Positions 53,670-63,449 of a stretch of 64,000 bases of DNA are shown piece after piece. The notes under the pieces were generated by a model. It worked only from the letters and a program-made list of their open reading frames with translations, was not told where the DNA came from and ran no database searches. Positions within the stretch are counted from its first letter, which is position 1; every line of letters begins with the position of its first letter. Origin of the DNA: Alkalibacterium sp. AK22 (GTDB lineage Bacteria; Bacillota; Bacilli; Lactobacillales; Carnobacteriaceae_A); contig NZ_JANL01000042.1 in assembly GCF_000585255.1 (NCBI RefSeq), forward strand, positions 1-64,000, read 5' to 3'. Both the position numbers and the translations under genes were made by a program.

Positions 53670-55250
53670 ATGACAAATACCTTTGTCCATCATGTCCATG
53701 ATACATTTCAGGGGTTGAACAATCAGGAGCTTAAAGACTATCTGCTTATAAGTGTGCTTTTGTTCTTTGTATACACGTTGTCGAAAGGACTGTATAAGCC
53801 AGCTTATATTTTATCTGTTGTCAATGATCCTTTAAACTATCCAAACAGCAGCAAAAGTGCACGCAATTGGTTCAGATTTTTGAAGGACAAAGTTTTCAAC
53901 ATCGACAAAAAAGAAAAAAAATGGCGGGAAGCTATTCAGAAGAAAAAAGAAGAACTACACCAGGTCACTTATTTTGACATGCTGACTAAGCTGCCCAACC
54001 GGGTCAAGCTTGTCAAGGAGTTTAAGGACCGCTTAGCGGTCAGTACGGTGAATGAAACAGAGATAGAATTCGCTATCTATATCCTGGATATTGACCGCTT
54101 TCGTACGATAAATGAACTGTACGGAAGAGATGCAGGGGATAAAGTCTTGATCAAAATAACTGAACGCTTGCGTACGCTTCTAGGCGAGGACGTCATTATC
54201 GCTAGACAAAGCGAGGACGAAGTGTACATCATGATTGAAGACATTTGTGAAAAAGAAACACTGGAATTGGGACAGTCAATCGTAGATCTCTTTGAACGTC
54301 CTTTTAAAGTCAATCAGTCGACATTTTATGTTACAGCCAGTATCGGGATCAGCCGCTATCCAGAAACGGCTCAGGATATGGATGCACTGCTTCAGCAGGC
54401 AGAAATCGCCATGTACAAAGTCAAGCGCTCGGGTAAGAACAACTACCATTTGTTTATGACCGACGACGCAGCCGCAATCGAACGCAAGCGTCGAATTGAA
54501 TTTGGTCTCAAGGAAGCTCTGCTTCAAAATGAACTGTACCTCTTGTATCAGCCTAAAGTCAGAATGCTGAACGGAAAGCTTTATGGTGTGGAGGCACTGC
54601 TAAGGTGGGAACACCCCATACTTGGGTTAGTGTCCCCAGTCGAATTTATTCCCATTGCTGAGGAATCCGGCATGATCAATGAAATCGGCTACTGGGTTAT
54701 TTATGAAGCGGTCAGGCAGGCCAAAGAATGGCAGAAAGACAATCTGTGTCTACATGTCTCTGTAAATGTGTCTGCACTACAGTTTGAAGATCCTTATTTT
54801 GTTACCCGCGTCAAAAACGTTCTGGAACTTTATGAGGTCGATCCTAAATATTTTATTATAGAAATTACTGAAAGCGTGATGCAAAATCTGGAACAGGCCA
54901 ATAAAGTCATCGAGGACCTGCATGAGGTGGGTGTCAATATTGCAATAGACGATTTTGGGACAGGCTACTCTTCGCTAAGTGTTTTGAACAATGTTTTTAT
55001 TGATATTGTCAAGATTGACAAGTCATTTATTGATCGTGTTCTCTGTACAGAAAATACAGCTTCTCTTGTCCGAACGATGATTCAGATGGGGAAAAGTCTG
55101 GACTTCAGGATTGTAGCTGAAGGGATCGAAAACAAGGAACAGTCCGCCTTTTTGAAAGAAAATGCCTGTGAGTTCGGACAGGGTTATTATTTCAGCAAGC
55201 CGGTTTTGCCAGCCGAGATCACTACTTATGCCAAAAAACAAAACAGCTGA
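53670..55250 (+). CDS. EAL-domain c-di-GMP phosphodiesterase with degenerate GGDEF domain
   Basis: A 526-residue protein. One membrane helix lies near residues 25-45, a coiled segment follows, then a GGDEF domain (about 100-260) and an EAL domain (about 275-520). The cyclase signature reads QSEDEV near residue 180 in place of GGDEF, so synthesis is unlikely. The EAL domain looks complete: EALLRW near 305, NVS, EITES, DDFGTGYSSL near 427 and KIDKSF. AAAGGAG lies 11 bases before the ATG. It is upstream of the intact cyclase gene and the pilus operon, on the same strand. Confidence 0.9.
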   Translation: MTNTFVHHVHDTFQGLNNQELKDYLLISVLLFFVYTLSKGLYKPAYILSVVNDPLNYPNSSKSARNWFRFLKDKVFNIDKKEKKWREAIQKKKEELHQVTYFDMLTKLPNRVKLVKEFKDRLAVSTVNETEIEFAIYILDIDRFRTINELYGRDAGDKVLIKITERLRTLLGEDVIIARQSEDEVYIMIEDICEKETLELGQSIVDLFERPFKVNQSTFYVTASIGISRYPETAQDMDALLQQAEIAMYKVKRSGKNNYHLFMTDDAAAIERKRRIEFGLKEALLQNELYLLYQPKVRMLNGKLYGVEALLRWEHPILGLVSPVEFIPIAEESGMINEIGYWVIYEAVRQAKEWQKDNLCLHVSVNVSALQFEDPYFVTRVKNVLELYEVDPKYFIIEITESVMQNLEQANKVIEDLHEVGVNIAIDDFGTGYSSLSVLNNVFIDIVKIDKSFIDRVLCTENTASLVRTMIQMGKSLDFRIVAEGIENKEQSAFLKENACEFGQGYYFSKPVLPAEITTYAKKQNS

Positions 55251-55535
55251 TGCTGCATACCTCTCAGTGGACGATGATCAAAAAGTAAGACGGACTGTTG
55301 TTCTTCTGAGGGTTTTTGTATACTGTGAAATGCAAAAACCATGAGCTTGCCATGAACAGTGGTGCTTTGCATGAAGATGAGAAGGGCTGTATTGAAATAC
55401 GTTCTATACATCGCATCTTTGCGACGCGTGCCGCGTTTTCGTTTTTGAATGAAAGGCTATCGACGGCAGCCTCTTGAATGAACAAATGAGTTGTATCAGT
55501 CACTTTTTAATATAAACGGATATGGAGGTTATACC

Positions 55536-57248
55536 ATGGTTTCTCAGCAGAAAAAGCTGGCTCTCTGGCTGGTTTACATAGTACTGAAGCCCTTGCTGTT
55601 TTATGGTGTTTATCAGTATGCTCCACAGCATCAGTCCATGCTCTCGATTGAGTATGCCATCCTGCTGCTGATTAGTATGGTTGTTGTCATGAACCCTATC
55701 CGAACAGAGGATTCAATCATTTTTTTAATTACCGGTATATCAATGGTGACCTTTATTATATTTGGCTTGTTGGCAGAAATGATTTTAACTACATATGCCG
55801 TCATCGTACTAATGGTCAAGGCAGAAATCAAGTTTGATGAGCATTACCGTTATCCGTTGAATTTGCTAGTCTTTTTCACCTTATCCATTTTATCTGCCAG
55901 TGCTTATTATTTAGTTAGACCTGTATTCAGTTCTGATTTAGATAATGGTTTCTGTGTCATGTCTATGACGGTGTATATGGTTACTTACGTATTGGGCAAC
56001 CAGCTTCTTCTCTTTTATATAAATAAATATATATATAATGACCAAGATGCAAAGCTTGTAGATGAACAGTTCACTTTTTCTATTGTTTTAAGCACGATGA
56101 TTATTCCATTTGCTTACATTATGATTTTTCTTTACGACTCCCTTGGAAGCATGGGCGTCATCATGGGAGCACTCCCGTTTATGACAATAACCGTGGGAAC
56201 CAATATCTTTCACAAGAGCAAGACCAATAATAAGTACCTTGAAAAAATAAATCAGCTGGCTCAGCAGCTTAATGAGAAAAAGCATTCCGGACCAGTTGTC
56301 GAAACTTATTTGCAGTCTATCATCGGCATTTTCCCCATCGATGGCCTGTCTTACTTTACGGTTGAAGCAGATAAAAAAATTATAAGAAAAGCTGTTTTTT
56401 TCAAAGGCAATAACCTTAAGGAAACACATGAAGCCTTTTATCCCGATAAAGAATCGATTCTTTATCGGGCTGTTGAAGATCGCGAGCTGCGTGCTTTTGA
56501 TCGCTCGGGTGAATGGATACAGTATTGCCGGCTCGATCTGACTTATCCTGCTGAAAGTGCACTGGTCATGCCAGTACACCACAAAAATGGTGTGACAGGT
56601 GTGATTTTGGTCAGTCACCGAACTAAAAATATGTATGACAAGATGATTGTATCGATTATGAAAGTACTGCATCAGTATTTTATTATTGCTCTAGAGAACG
56701 CCATTGAATACGAGCAACTGGAACAGAATACAGAAAAAGACTATCTGACAGGCTTGCCTAACCTGAAAGGCTTTGCCAAAAAACTGGAACAGGCTGCTTC
56801 TTGTGCAGACAGTGAAAAAATCTCTCTGGTCGTTTTAGACTTAGATCACTTTAAAAAGACCAATGATACATACGGTCACCAGGCTGGTAATGACGTTTTG
56901 AAACAGATTGCCCGACTTTTAGGCACATTTTCAAGTGAAGACATATGCATTTCACGCTATGGAGGAGAAGAGTTTATTATTTTAATGAGAGGATACAGCA
57001 AAGAAGAAGCAGGCCGTTTTGCTGAACGAATCAGACTGACTATCGAACAGGCCAGGCTTACCGTAAAAAACGCTCTGGATAATGATGAGCGTGTCGATAT
57101 TTTTGTCACTGCAAGCTTTGGTGTCGCAAGTTACCCTGATGATTGCCAGGAAGTCGATGAACTCATTCCACTAGCAGATAAAGCGATGTACATCGGGTCC
57201 AAACAACGCGGACGCAACCGGGTGACTGCAGCTCATGAAGGAAGATAA
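55536..57248 (+). CDS. Membrane diguanylate cyclase (GGDEF)
   Basis: A 570-residue protein. Six or so membrane helices (about residues 10-215) are followed by a GAF-like region (about 240-390) and a C-terminal GGDEF domain with LDLDHFKKTNDTYGHQAG and the intact signature YGGEEF near residue 475. The usual RxxD inhibitory site is replaced (SSED), so product feedback may be weak. ATG 55536 follows GGAGG closely and is preferred over the in-frame TTG 55491. The first prepilin gene begins two bases after its stop. Confidence 0.92.
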   Translation: MVSQQKKLALWLVYIVLKPLLFYGVYQYAPQHQSMLSIEYAILLLISMVVVMNPIRTEDSIIFLITGISMVTFIIFGLLAEMILTTYAVIVLMVKAEIKFDEHYRYPLNLLVFFTLSILSASAYYLVRPVFSSDLDNGFCVMSMTVYMVTYVLGNQLLLFYINKYIYNDQDAKLVDEQFTFSIVLSTMIIPFAYIMIFLYDSLGSMGVIMGALPFMTITVGTNIFHKSKTNNKYLEKINQLAQQLNEKKHSGPVVETYLQSIIGIFPIDGLSYFTVEADKKIIRKAVFFKGNNLKETHEAFYPDKESILYRAVEDRELRAFDRSGEWIQYCRLDLTYPAESALVMPVHHKNGVTGVILVSHRTKNMYDKMIVSIMKVLHQYFIIALENAIEYEQLEQNTEKDYLTGLPNLKGFAKKLEQAASCADSEKISLVVLDLDHFKKTNDTYGHQAGNDVLKQIARLLGTFSSEDICISRYGGEEFIILMRGYSKEEAGRFAERIRLTIEQARLTVKNALDNDERVDIFVTASFGVASYPDDCQEVDELIPLADKAMYIGSKQRGRNRVTAAHEGR

Positions 57249-57249
57249 A

Positions 57250-57648
57250 GTGATATCAAAAAACGTTAATATAAAAGAAGAAACAGGAACCACACTGGTT
57301 GAACTTCTTGCAGCCATAGCGATCCTGTCATTAATTGTGACTGCCCTTCTGGCTTTTTTTATCCAGGGGGCTCAGACCAACAGCCGTACCCATACTATGA
57401 CTGAAGCCACCTTTATTGCTCAGCAGGAAATGGAAGACCTTGTCTATTATTCCCAAAAGTTATCTATAGAAGATCTTCCAGACCATCTTGCAGGGAATGA
57501 AGCATACGACCGATCCGGGTTCAGCGTGCAGACTAGGATTACAAAAGCAAACGATAATTTAGAAAGCCGGTTATATAAGGTAGTTGTCGAGGTGTCAAAG
57601 GACGGACAGAGGCAGGCCCTGATGGAAAATAGACTATTTTTTGAGTGA
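57250..57648 (+). CDS. Type IV pilus minor prepilin (PilV-like)
   Basis: A 132-residue prepilin with a class III signal: cleavage is expected after Gly13 in ETGTTLVELLAAIAILSL, with the conserved Glu at +5. The hydrophobic helix is followed by a small extracellular domain. GTG 57250 lies five bases after AGGAAG; ATG 57235, inside the cyclase gene, has no ribosome site. It is effectively fused to the cyclase transcript. Minor pilins of this kind initiate pilus assembly. Confidence 0.88.
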   Translation: MISKNVNIKEETGTTLVELLAAIAILSLIVTALLAFFIQGAQTNSRTHTMTEATFIAQQEMEDLVYYSQKLSIEDLPDHLAGNEAYDRSGFSVQTRITKANDNLESRLYKVVVEVSKDGQRQALMENRLFFE

Positions 57649-57658
57649 GGATGGTTGA

Positions 57659-58099
57659 ATGAACAGATGGAAAAAGGACCAGGGAATTACCTTGATTGAA
57701 TTACTTGCAAGTCTTGCTATTTTATCACTAGTCATTCTTCTTATTGCCTCTGTACACTTGTTCGGGCAAACTCAGTTCGTCGATCAGGCTCAGTCAGCTA
57801 GTCAAGGCAATAATTTGAGGTATGGCCTGTCAGTACTGTCCCGGGAGGTTAGAAGAGCAGAAACAGCGTCTTGGGATGACAACAAAAAAACCTTGACTAC
57901 TGACAATGACATTTTCATATGGTCAGGAAGTAGGCTGACAAAAAATGGCGAAATCCTTATCGAAGATATAGGGAAATTTGATGCTTCTGTTGATGCAAAT
58001 GAAGGAAAAGTTGATATAACGTTGGCAGGAAGGGAGTCCAAGCAGGGAAAAGTTAAATCATACAGCACGACCATATACTTCAGGGGGAGTGCTAGATGA
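57659..58099 (+). CDS. Type IV pilus minor prepilin (PilW-like)
   Basis: A 146-residue prepilin. Cleavage is expected after Gly9 in DQGITLIELLASLAILSL, with Glu at +5. The segment QSASQGNNLRYGLSVLSREV resembles PilW/PulJ-type minor pilins. GAGG precedes the ATG. Its stop overlaps the start of the next gene. Confidence 0.88.
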   Translation: MNRWKKDQGITLIELLASLAILSLVILLIASVHLFGQTQFVDQAQSASQGNNLRYGLSVLSREVRRAETASWDDNKKTLTTDNDIFIWSGSRLTKNGEILIEDIGKFDASVDANEGKVDITLAGRESKQGKVKSYSTTIYFRGSAR

Positions 58100-59538
58100 A
58101 GCGTTACTTGTCAGAACTAAAAACAGATGAAGAGGGAAGCGGTCTAATTCTGGCCCTTATGACCCTGGTGGTTCTCGCCGTATTGGGGGCCTCTTTGGGC
58201 GCCATAACCATCGGCAGTCATCGCTTGAGTGCTACCAACCGCGACGACAGCTCAGCCTATTACATAGCAGAAGCCGGAGCCAATCAGGCTTATGATGAGA
58301 TTGAAAGGCTAGTATGGGAGAGCAAGACAGCAAGTAAACATTCCTTTTTCTCAAAGATTGACAATCACACATTCAAAGAGGGAACGATTATAAAAGACTT
58401 TGCAAAAGAACTGAATCGTTCTGTTTTTTCTGAAGTTTCTCTAAACAAAATCAGCGAAGTGGGGAACAGCAAGACGTACGACATTATTTCTGAGGGGAAT
58501 GTTGATGGAAGTAAAAGAATAGTTGTAAAAAAAATCATTATCACTTGGATGGATAATACTGAAGAATCCTCTTTTCCATCAATACCTGAAGGAGCTAGTT
58601 TAATTGCAAATGACTATTTGTTTGTTGGCGGTAACATACTGTCGGGTAACGTAATAATCAATAATACAAAAAGAGAGAGTGCAGAAATTACTTATACTAA
58701 TGTGGATAATGCCACATTTTTTCACCCAGCTGAAACCAGTGCTTCAGAAGTCATTCGTTATCCAAGTTGGAACAAGCCTAAGACACAGCCACTACCTCAG
58801 TTGATTGAATGGAATCACTACAAGAATGCAGCATTAGAATTTCCTGATATTCCAGTATTTCATTCGGTAGAAGGGAGTAAATCTATTCGGTTAGATGGAG
58901 GTCTTCCACCTGCGGTTGTGCAATTAAAAGAGAATGTCTCTTATGACAAAATTGAACTAAATAGTGAGAGGGTACTCAGGTTTGATATCGGGGACAGGAA
59001 ATTAAAGTTAACAGTAAATGACCTGTTGATTAATAATGGCCATATTGAAATTGTAGGGGACGGATCTCTAATACTTTATGTTAAAAACAAGATGTATTTT
59101 GGATCATCCAGTACACTAAACAGAAAGGCTAATCACCCTGAACTATTATTGTATTATGGAGGAGCGCCGGCTATAAGCTTATCAGGAAATCAAAGACTCA
59201 ATGGATCAATTTTTAGCCGGAAAGCCAATATCCATATTACGGGAAGTGCAGAAATTAAGGGTGTGATTGTTTCGGGTGGGGAAAAAGTGACATACTCAGG
59301 AAATACGTTCTCGAGTCCTTTGGTATTTGCACCTTTTGCAGATATAGAGCTGACTGGGAGCGGTGCAGTAAATGGAATAATTGTTGGCGATACTGTTCGG
59401 ATGGGAGGAGGATCAGTTGTCAGACATAGTCCTTATAACTTTAATGAGTTTCCATTTAAACTGAATAGGAACTCAGAAAATCAGAAGGACTTCAGCAAAG
59501 AAATAATTTCTTCTGATCCAATAATAGAAACAAAATAG
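58096..59538 (+). CDS. PilX-like minor pilin with long repetitive extracellular domain
   Basis: A 480-residue protein. The N terminus (EEGSGLILALMTLVVLAVLG) matches the PilX N-terminal type, which lacks Glu at +5, and is followed by SSAYYIAEAGANQAYDEIE. About residues 320-440 are rich in short Gly/Ser beta strands (LSGNQRLNGSIFSRKANIHI, then GVIVSGG and NGIIVGD) that look like a bactofilin-like or beta-helical fold. It is far longer than an ordinary minor pilin. Codon use in the middle is more A/T-rich than in neighbours. Confidence 0.8.
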   Translation: MKRYLSELKTDEEGSGLILALMTLVVLAVLGASLGAITIGSHRLSATNRDDSSAYYIAEAGANQAYDEIERLVWESKTASKHSFFSKIDNHTFKEGTIIKDFAKELNRSVFSEVSLNKISEVGNSKTYDIISEGNVDGSKRIVVKKIIITWMDNTEESSFPSIPEGASLIANDYLFVGGNILSGNVIINNTKRESAEITYTNVDNATFFHPAETSASEVIRYPSWNKPKTQPLPQLIEWNHYKNAALEFPDIPVFHSVEGSKSIRLDGGLPPAVVQLKENVSYDKIELNSERVLRFDIGDRKLKLTVNDLLINNGHIEIVGDGSLILYVKNKMYFGSSSTLNRKANHPELLLYYGGAPAISLSGNQRLNGSIFSRKANIHITGSAEIKGVIVSGGEKVTYSGNTFSSPLVFAPFADIELTGSGAVNGIIVGDTVRMGGGSVVRHSPYNFNEFPFKLNRNSENQKDFSKEIISSDPIIETK

Positions 59539-59553
59539 GATGTGTATGTTTAC

Positions 59554-61179
59554 ATGCAACAGTCAAAACGAAAGAAACTGGGAGATTTACTAAAAGAAGA
59601 AGGCTTGGTCACTGAGATCCAGATTGTCGAAGCACTCAGCCAGAAAAAAAGTAATCAGAAATTGGGAGATGCCCTTGTTAATCAAGGGTACATTACTGAA
59701 AAACAGCTCCTGGAGGGTCTTGAGATTCAGCTAAAACTGGAAAGCGTTTCGCTTTACCAGTATCCCATTGACAAAACCTTGATTGAGATTATCTCTAAAG
59801 ATTTTGCCCGCTCGAACCTGGTCCTTCCCATTCAGCGTGAAAATACCCGCCTGATTGTTGCCATGAATGATCCACTGGATTTTTATGCTATTGAGGATTT
59901 GGAGCTGTCTACTGGGTACACTGTTCAGCCGGTTATTGCAGCCAAAGATGATCTCCTGCAGACCATTAATCGCCTGTATGACAGCAATAACCTAGATATC
60001 GAAGGCACCGAAGGGGAGGATGCACCAGCTGTTCGCATATTCGATCAGCTGCTCGAAACGGGTGTGGCCATGCATGCATCTGATATTCATCTGGATCAGA
60101 AAGAGAAATCTGTGACCGTACGCTATCGGGTAGATGGCGTGCTGCGGACAGACCGTACGCTACCAAAGGGCTTGATGAATGCTCTGGTTGCCCGGATTAA
60201 GATCATGGCCGGCTTGAATATCACTGAAACACGCCTGCCCCAAGACGGACGAATCAGCACTGAAGTGATGGAAAAGCGCGTCAATTTACGAGTCTCGACA
60301 CTGCCGACCGTTTTTGGAGAGAAAGTGGTTATCCGTATTCTAGATATGTCCAATATATTTGAGAAGATAGATGATATCGGCCTTCAGGAGGATACACTTG
60401 CTGATTATGAGCAGCTCATCAGACAGCCGTCCGGCTTGATTTTACTGACGGGACCCACAGGTTCGGGCAAATCGTCCACCCTTTACGGATCGATCAATGA
60501 GCTGAACTGTCCGGAGAGCAATATCGTGACGGTCGAAGACCCTGTTGAGTATCAGCTGGAAGGCATCAATCAAGTTCAGGTGAACACAGCGATCGGACTG
60601 ACATTTGCCGCTGGCCTGCGGTCGATTCTGCGTCAGGATCCCAACATCATCATGGTGGGTGAGATCAGAGACAAGGAAACAGCTGAGATTTCAATCCGTT
60701 CAGCTCTGACCGGGCACCTGGTATTTAGTACGCTGCATACAAACAGTGCGATCGAGGCCATCCCCCGTCTGTTCGACATGGGAATCGAACCCTATTTGGT
60801 CGTTTCCGCTTTGAGTGGAGTCATGGCCCAGCGCTTGGTCAAGACCGTTTGCAAGGACTGTGCAGTTAAACGAAAAGCTAGTCCTATTGAGCAAGATATC
60901 TTTAAAAGACGTAATCAGTCTATAGAAGAAGTGACAAGCGGAACCGGCTGCGACCGTTGCCGACATACGGGATACCGTGGTCGAATGGCTATTCACGAAC
61001 TCATTATTGTTGATGATCAGATCAAGGCGCTGATGATGAATCAAGCGACCATGCAGGAAATCAAGCAGCATGTTAGCAGTCGCGGCATTCGTTTTTTAAT
61101 CGATGATGGTTTGGAAAAAATCAGGCAAGGCAAAACAACTTTGGAGGAAGTACTGAGAGTAGCTTCCGCCGATAACTAA
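59554..61179 (+). CDS. pilB: Type IV pilus assembly ATPase PilB with MshEN domain
   Basis: The extension motor. Residues 1-70 carry two successive MshEN-type motifs, KLGDLLKEEG...Q and KLGDALVNQG...Q, which in this family can bind c-di-GMP. The ATPase has Walker A GPTGSGKSSTLYG near residue 298, Walker B IIMVGEIRDKET near 366, the His box FSTLHTN near 391, and a zinc-type CKDC/CDRC tetracysteine near 433-468. ATG 59554 has AGGA 13 bases upstream; GTG 59542 has almost no spacing. The length is 541 residues. Confidence 0.94.
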   Translation: MQQSKRKKLGDLLKEEGLVTEIQIVEALSQKKSNQKLGDALVNQGYITEKQLLEGLEIQLKLESVSLYQYPIDKTLIEIISKDFARSNLVLPIQRENTRLIVAMNDPLDFYAIEDLELSTGYTVQPVIAAKDDLLQTINRLYDSNNLDIEGTEGEDAPAVRIFDQLLETGVAMHASDIHLDQKEKSVTVRYRVDGVLRTDRTLPKGLMNALVARIKIMAGLNITETRLPQDGRISTEVMEKRVNLRVSTLPTVFGEKVVIRILDMSNIFEKIDDIGLQEDTLADYEQLIRQPSGLILLTGPTGSGKSSTLYGSINELNCPESNIVTVEDPVEYQLEGINQVQVNTAIGLTFAAGLRSILRQDPNIIMVGEIRDKETAEISIRSALTGHLVFSTLHTNSAIEAIPRLFDMGIEPYLVVSALSGVMAQRLVKTVCKDCAVKRKASPIEQDIFKRRNQSIEEVTSGTGCDRCRHTGYRGRMAIHELIIVDDQIKALMMNQATMQEIKQHVSSRGIRFLIDDGLEKIRQGKTTLEEVLRVASADN

Positions 61180-61193
61180 AGGATGGACATATT

Positions 61194-62228
61194 ATGACTA
61201 AACTAAATGAATTACTTATCAAAGCGAACGCCATAGAAGCCTCAGATGTGCATATGATTGCTGGATCCCCACCGGTCTTTCGAGTTGATGGAAAGCTGAT
61301 ACAGGAAGCTCAAAACAAGCTGATGCCGGACGATACCAGAGAAATGGCTCGAGCTATCTTAAATGACCATCTTTGGGATAAGCTGCATGAAAACAGGGAA
61401 GTGGATCTGTCTTATGGTATTCCAGGAGTATCGCGTTTTCGGGTAAATATTTTCTACCAGCGTAGTGCCATCTCACTCGCTTTTCGCGTGATCCCGAGAG
61501 AAATCCCGACAATCGAAAGCCTGGGCATTCCGGATAAGCTGAAGGAATTAGCTAAGAAACCTCACGGCCTTATTTTGATTACCGGCCCGACTGGCAGCGG
61601 AAAGAGCACATCACTGGCGGCAATAATTGATTATATGAACCAGGAGATGAACCGCCACATTATCACACTGGAAGATCCGATCGAGTACCTACATTCACAC
61701 AACAAGTGCATTATCGAACAGCGCGAAGTCGGTTTTGACACCTTATCTTTCAAGGAAGGCTTGCGTGCCAGCCTGCGTCAGGACCCCGATGTTATCTTAG
61801 TAGGAGAACTCAGAGACCTGGATACAATTCAGACCGCTATCACTGCTGCAGAGACTGGCCATCTGGTCTTAGGTACTCTTCATACTCAAGACGCTGCCGG
61901 AACGATTGACCGGATCATTGATGTCTTCCCGGTCCATCAGAAAAATCAGGTCCGCACGATGCTGGCAAATGTCCTCTTGGGTGTGATGTCTCAAAGACTG
62001 TTTCCGACTGCTGAGCAGCCGGGACGAATTGCAGCTACCGAACTGCTAATTAATAACCCGGCAATCAAAAACCTAATCCGTAACGAAAAAATGCACCAAA
62101 TTCCAAATGTCCTGCAGACTTCAAAGGATAAAGGTATGCATACAATGGAAATGAGCATGCGTCAGCTGATTGCGCAAAAGGCTATTAGTGAAATGGACAT
62201 CCTGCCTTATGTCAGCGGACAACTTTAA
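61194..62228 (+). CDS. pilT: Type IV pilus retraction ATPase PilT
   Basis: The retraction motor needed for twitching. Walker A GPTGSGKSTSLAA lies near residue 130, Walker B VILVGELRDLDT near 200, the His box LGTLHTQDA near 226, and the AIRNLIR-type motif as AIKNLIR near 289. The 344-residue length is normal. AAGGATGG precedes the ATG. It lies 14 bases after pilB. Its presence argues that these pili retract. Confidence 0.95.
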   Translation: MTKLNELLIKANAIEASDVHMIAGSPPVFRVDGKLIQEAQNKLMPDDTREMARAILNDHLWDKLHENREVDLSYGIPGVSRFRVNIFYQRSAISLAFRVIPREIPTIESLGIPDKLKELAKKPHGLILITGPTGSGKSTSLAAIIDYMNQEMNRHIITLEDPIEYLHSHNKCIIEQREVGFDTLSFKEGLRASLRQDPDVILVGELRDLDTIQTAITAAETGHLVLGTLHTQDAAGTIDRIIDVFPVHQKNQVRTMLANVLLGVMSQRLFPTAEQPGRIAATELLINNPAIKNLIRNEKMHQIPNVLQTSKDKGMHTMEMSMRQLIAQKAISEMDILPYVSGQL

Positions 62229-62246
62229 AAAGGAGGCAGTAAAGCT

Positions 62247-63449
62247 ATGGCTACCTATGCCTATAAGGCAAAGACCACCGAAGGAAAAGTAATCAAAGGC
62301 CGGATGGAAAGCACCAGCAGAAAAGAAGCCGTGAGTGAATTGTCCCAGACAAACCTGATTGTTTTTGAAGTTGAGCCACTGAACACTTTTTTGTATAAGG
62401 ATATCTATATCGGTAAGCCGCTAAAGCAGAAAGAATTCATCCTGTTTTTAAGGCAGTTTGCCACGCTAATGGAAGCGGGCATCCTTTTGGTTGATGCAAT
62501 CGACCTTCTCGCTGAGCAGACTGACAGCAAGATGCTCAAGGAAGCACTCAAACAGATTTCCATAGATGTTAGGGAAGGAGTTGCTCTGTCAGATTCTATG
62601 AAAAACTATCCCAAATTGTTTCCGGATCTGCTGGTTCAAATGATTCGATCTGGAGAAATTAGCGGCCAGCTGGAGGATGTCATGGATCGAATGGCTACAT
62701 ACTATGAGAAACAGTACCGAATCAAGCAGAAGGTATCCACAGCACTGACTTACCCAACTGTCGTCGCCTCATTTGCCTTTATAATCACCCTTTTTCTGCT
62801 GGTCTTTATCGTTCCACTTTTCGGGGATTTGTTCGCTTCTTTTGGAGAAGATCTACCTTTGATCACTCAGTTAGTACTGAATTTCAGCAGCTTTGTTCAG
62901 CGGTTCTGGTGGCTATTTATTCTATTGATTCTCCTTATGTTTTTCCTTTTTTATCAGACAAAAAAAACAGAAGCGGGTGCTTATTTAATCGACAAAGCAG
63001 TATTAAAACTACCCGTCATCGGCTCTTTTGTACAAAAAGCAGTCCTAGCCCGAATGACCCAGACCCTCAGTTCACTCCTGAACAGTTCGGTACCGATTCT
63101 GCAGGCGGTTGATGTTACAAGCTGTGTAGTGGGGAATCGGGTAGTCAGAGATATTTTACTGGAGTCAAAAGGTGCTTTAGAAAAAGGAGAATCTCTGGCC
63201 AAGCCGATGGCTGATCACTGGGTCTTTCCTTCTCTGATCATTCAGATGGTTCGAGTGGGAGAGTCCAGCGGCTCGCTAGATGAAATGCTCAAGAAAGTAG
63301 CGGACATCTATGACCAAGAAGTGGAAGAAGCCTCAGACAAGCTGCAGTCTCTCATCGAACCTGTATTGATTATTTTTCTCGCAGGCATTGTCGGGCTGAT
63401 TGTCTTGTCCGTTGTTATTCCAATGTTCAGCTTGTTCGAAACGTTTTAA
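62247..63449 (+). CDS. pilC: Type IV pilus inner-membrane platform protein PilC
   Basis: A 400-residue polytopic protein with two T2SSF repeats. The repeats hold FLRQFATLMEAGILLVDAID and RMTQTLSSLLNSSVPILQAV. Three membrane helices lie near residues 168-190, 215-235 and 370-395. It is the platform on which PilB and PilT act. AAAAAGGAGG precedes the ATG. Position after pilT is typical. Confidence 0.94.
   Translation: MATYAYKAKTTEGKVIKGRMESTSRKEAVSELSQTNLIVFEVEPLNTFLYKDIYIGKPLKQKEFILFLRQFATLMEAGILLVDAIDLLAEQTDSKMLKEALKQISIDVREGVALSDSMKNYPKLFPDLLVQMIRSGEISGQLEDVMDRMATYYEKQYRIKQKVSTALTYPTVVASFAFIITLFLLVFIVPLFGDLFASFGEDLPLITQLVLNFSSFVQRFWWLFILLILLMFFLFYQTKKTEAGAYLIDKAVLKLPVIGSFVQKAVLARMTQTLSSLLNSSVPILQAVDVTSCVVGNRVVRDILLESKGALEKGESLAKPMADHWVFPSLIIQMVRVGESSGSLDEMLKKVADIYDQEVEEASDKLQSLIEPVLIIFLAGIVGLIVLSVVIPMFSLFETF

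Noticed and set aside
56088-56672. Minus-strand open frame within the diguanylate cyclase
   Set aside because: It overlaps conserved coding sequence and shows no ribosome site or family motif.
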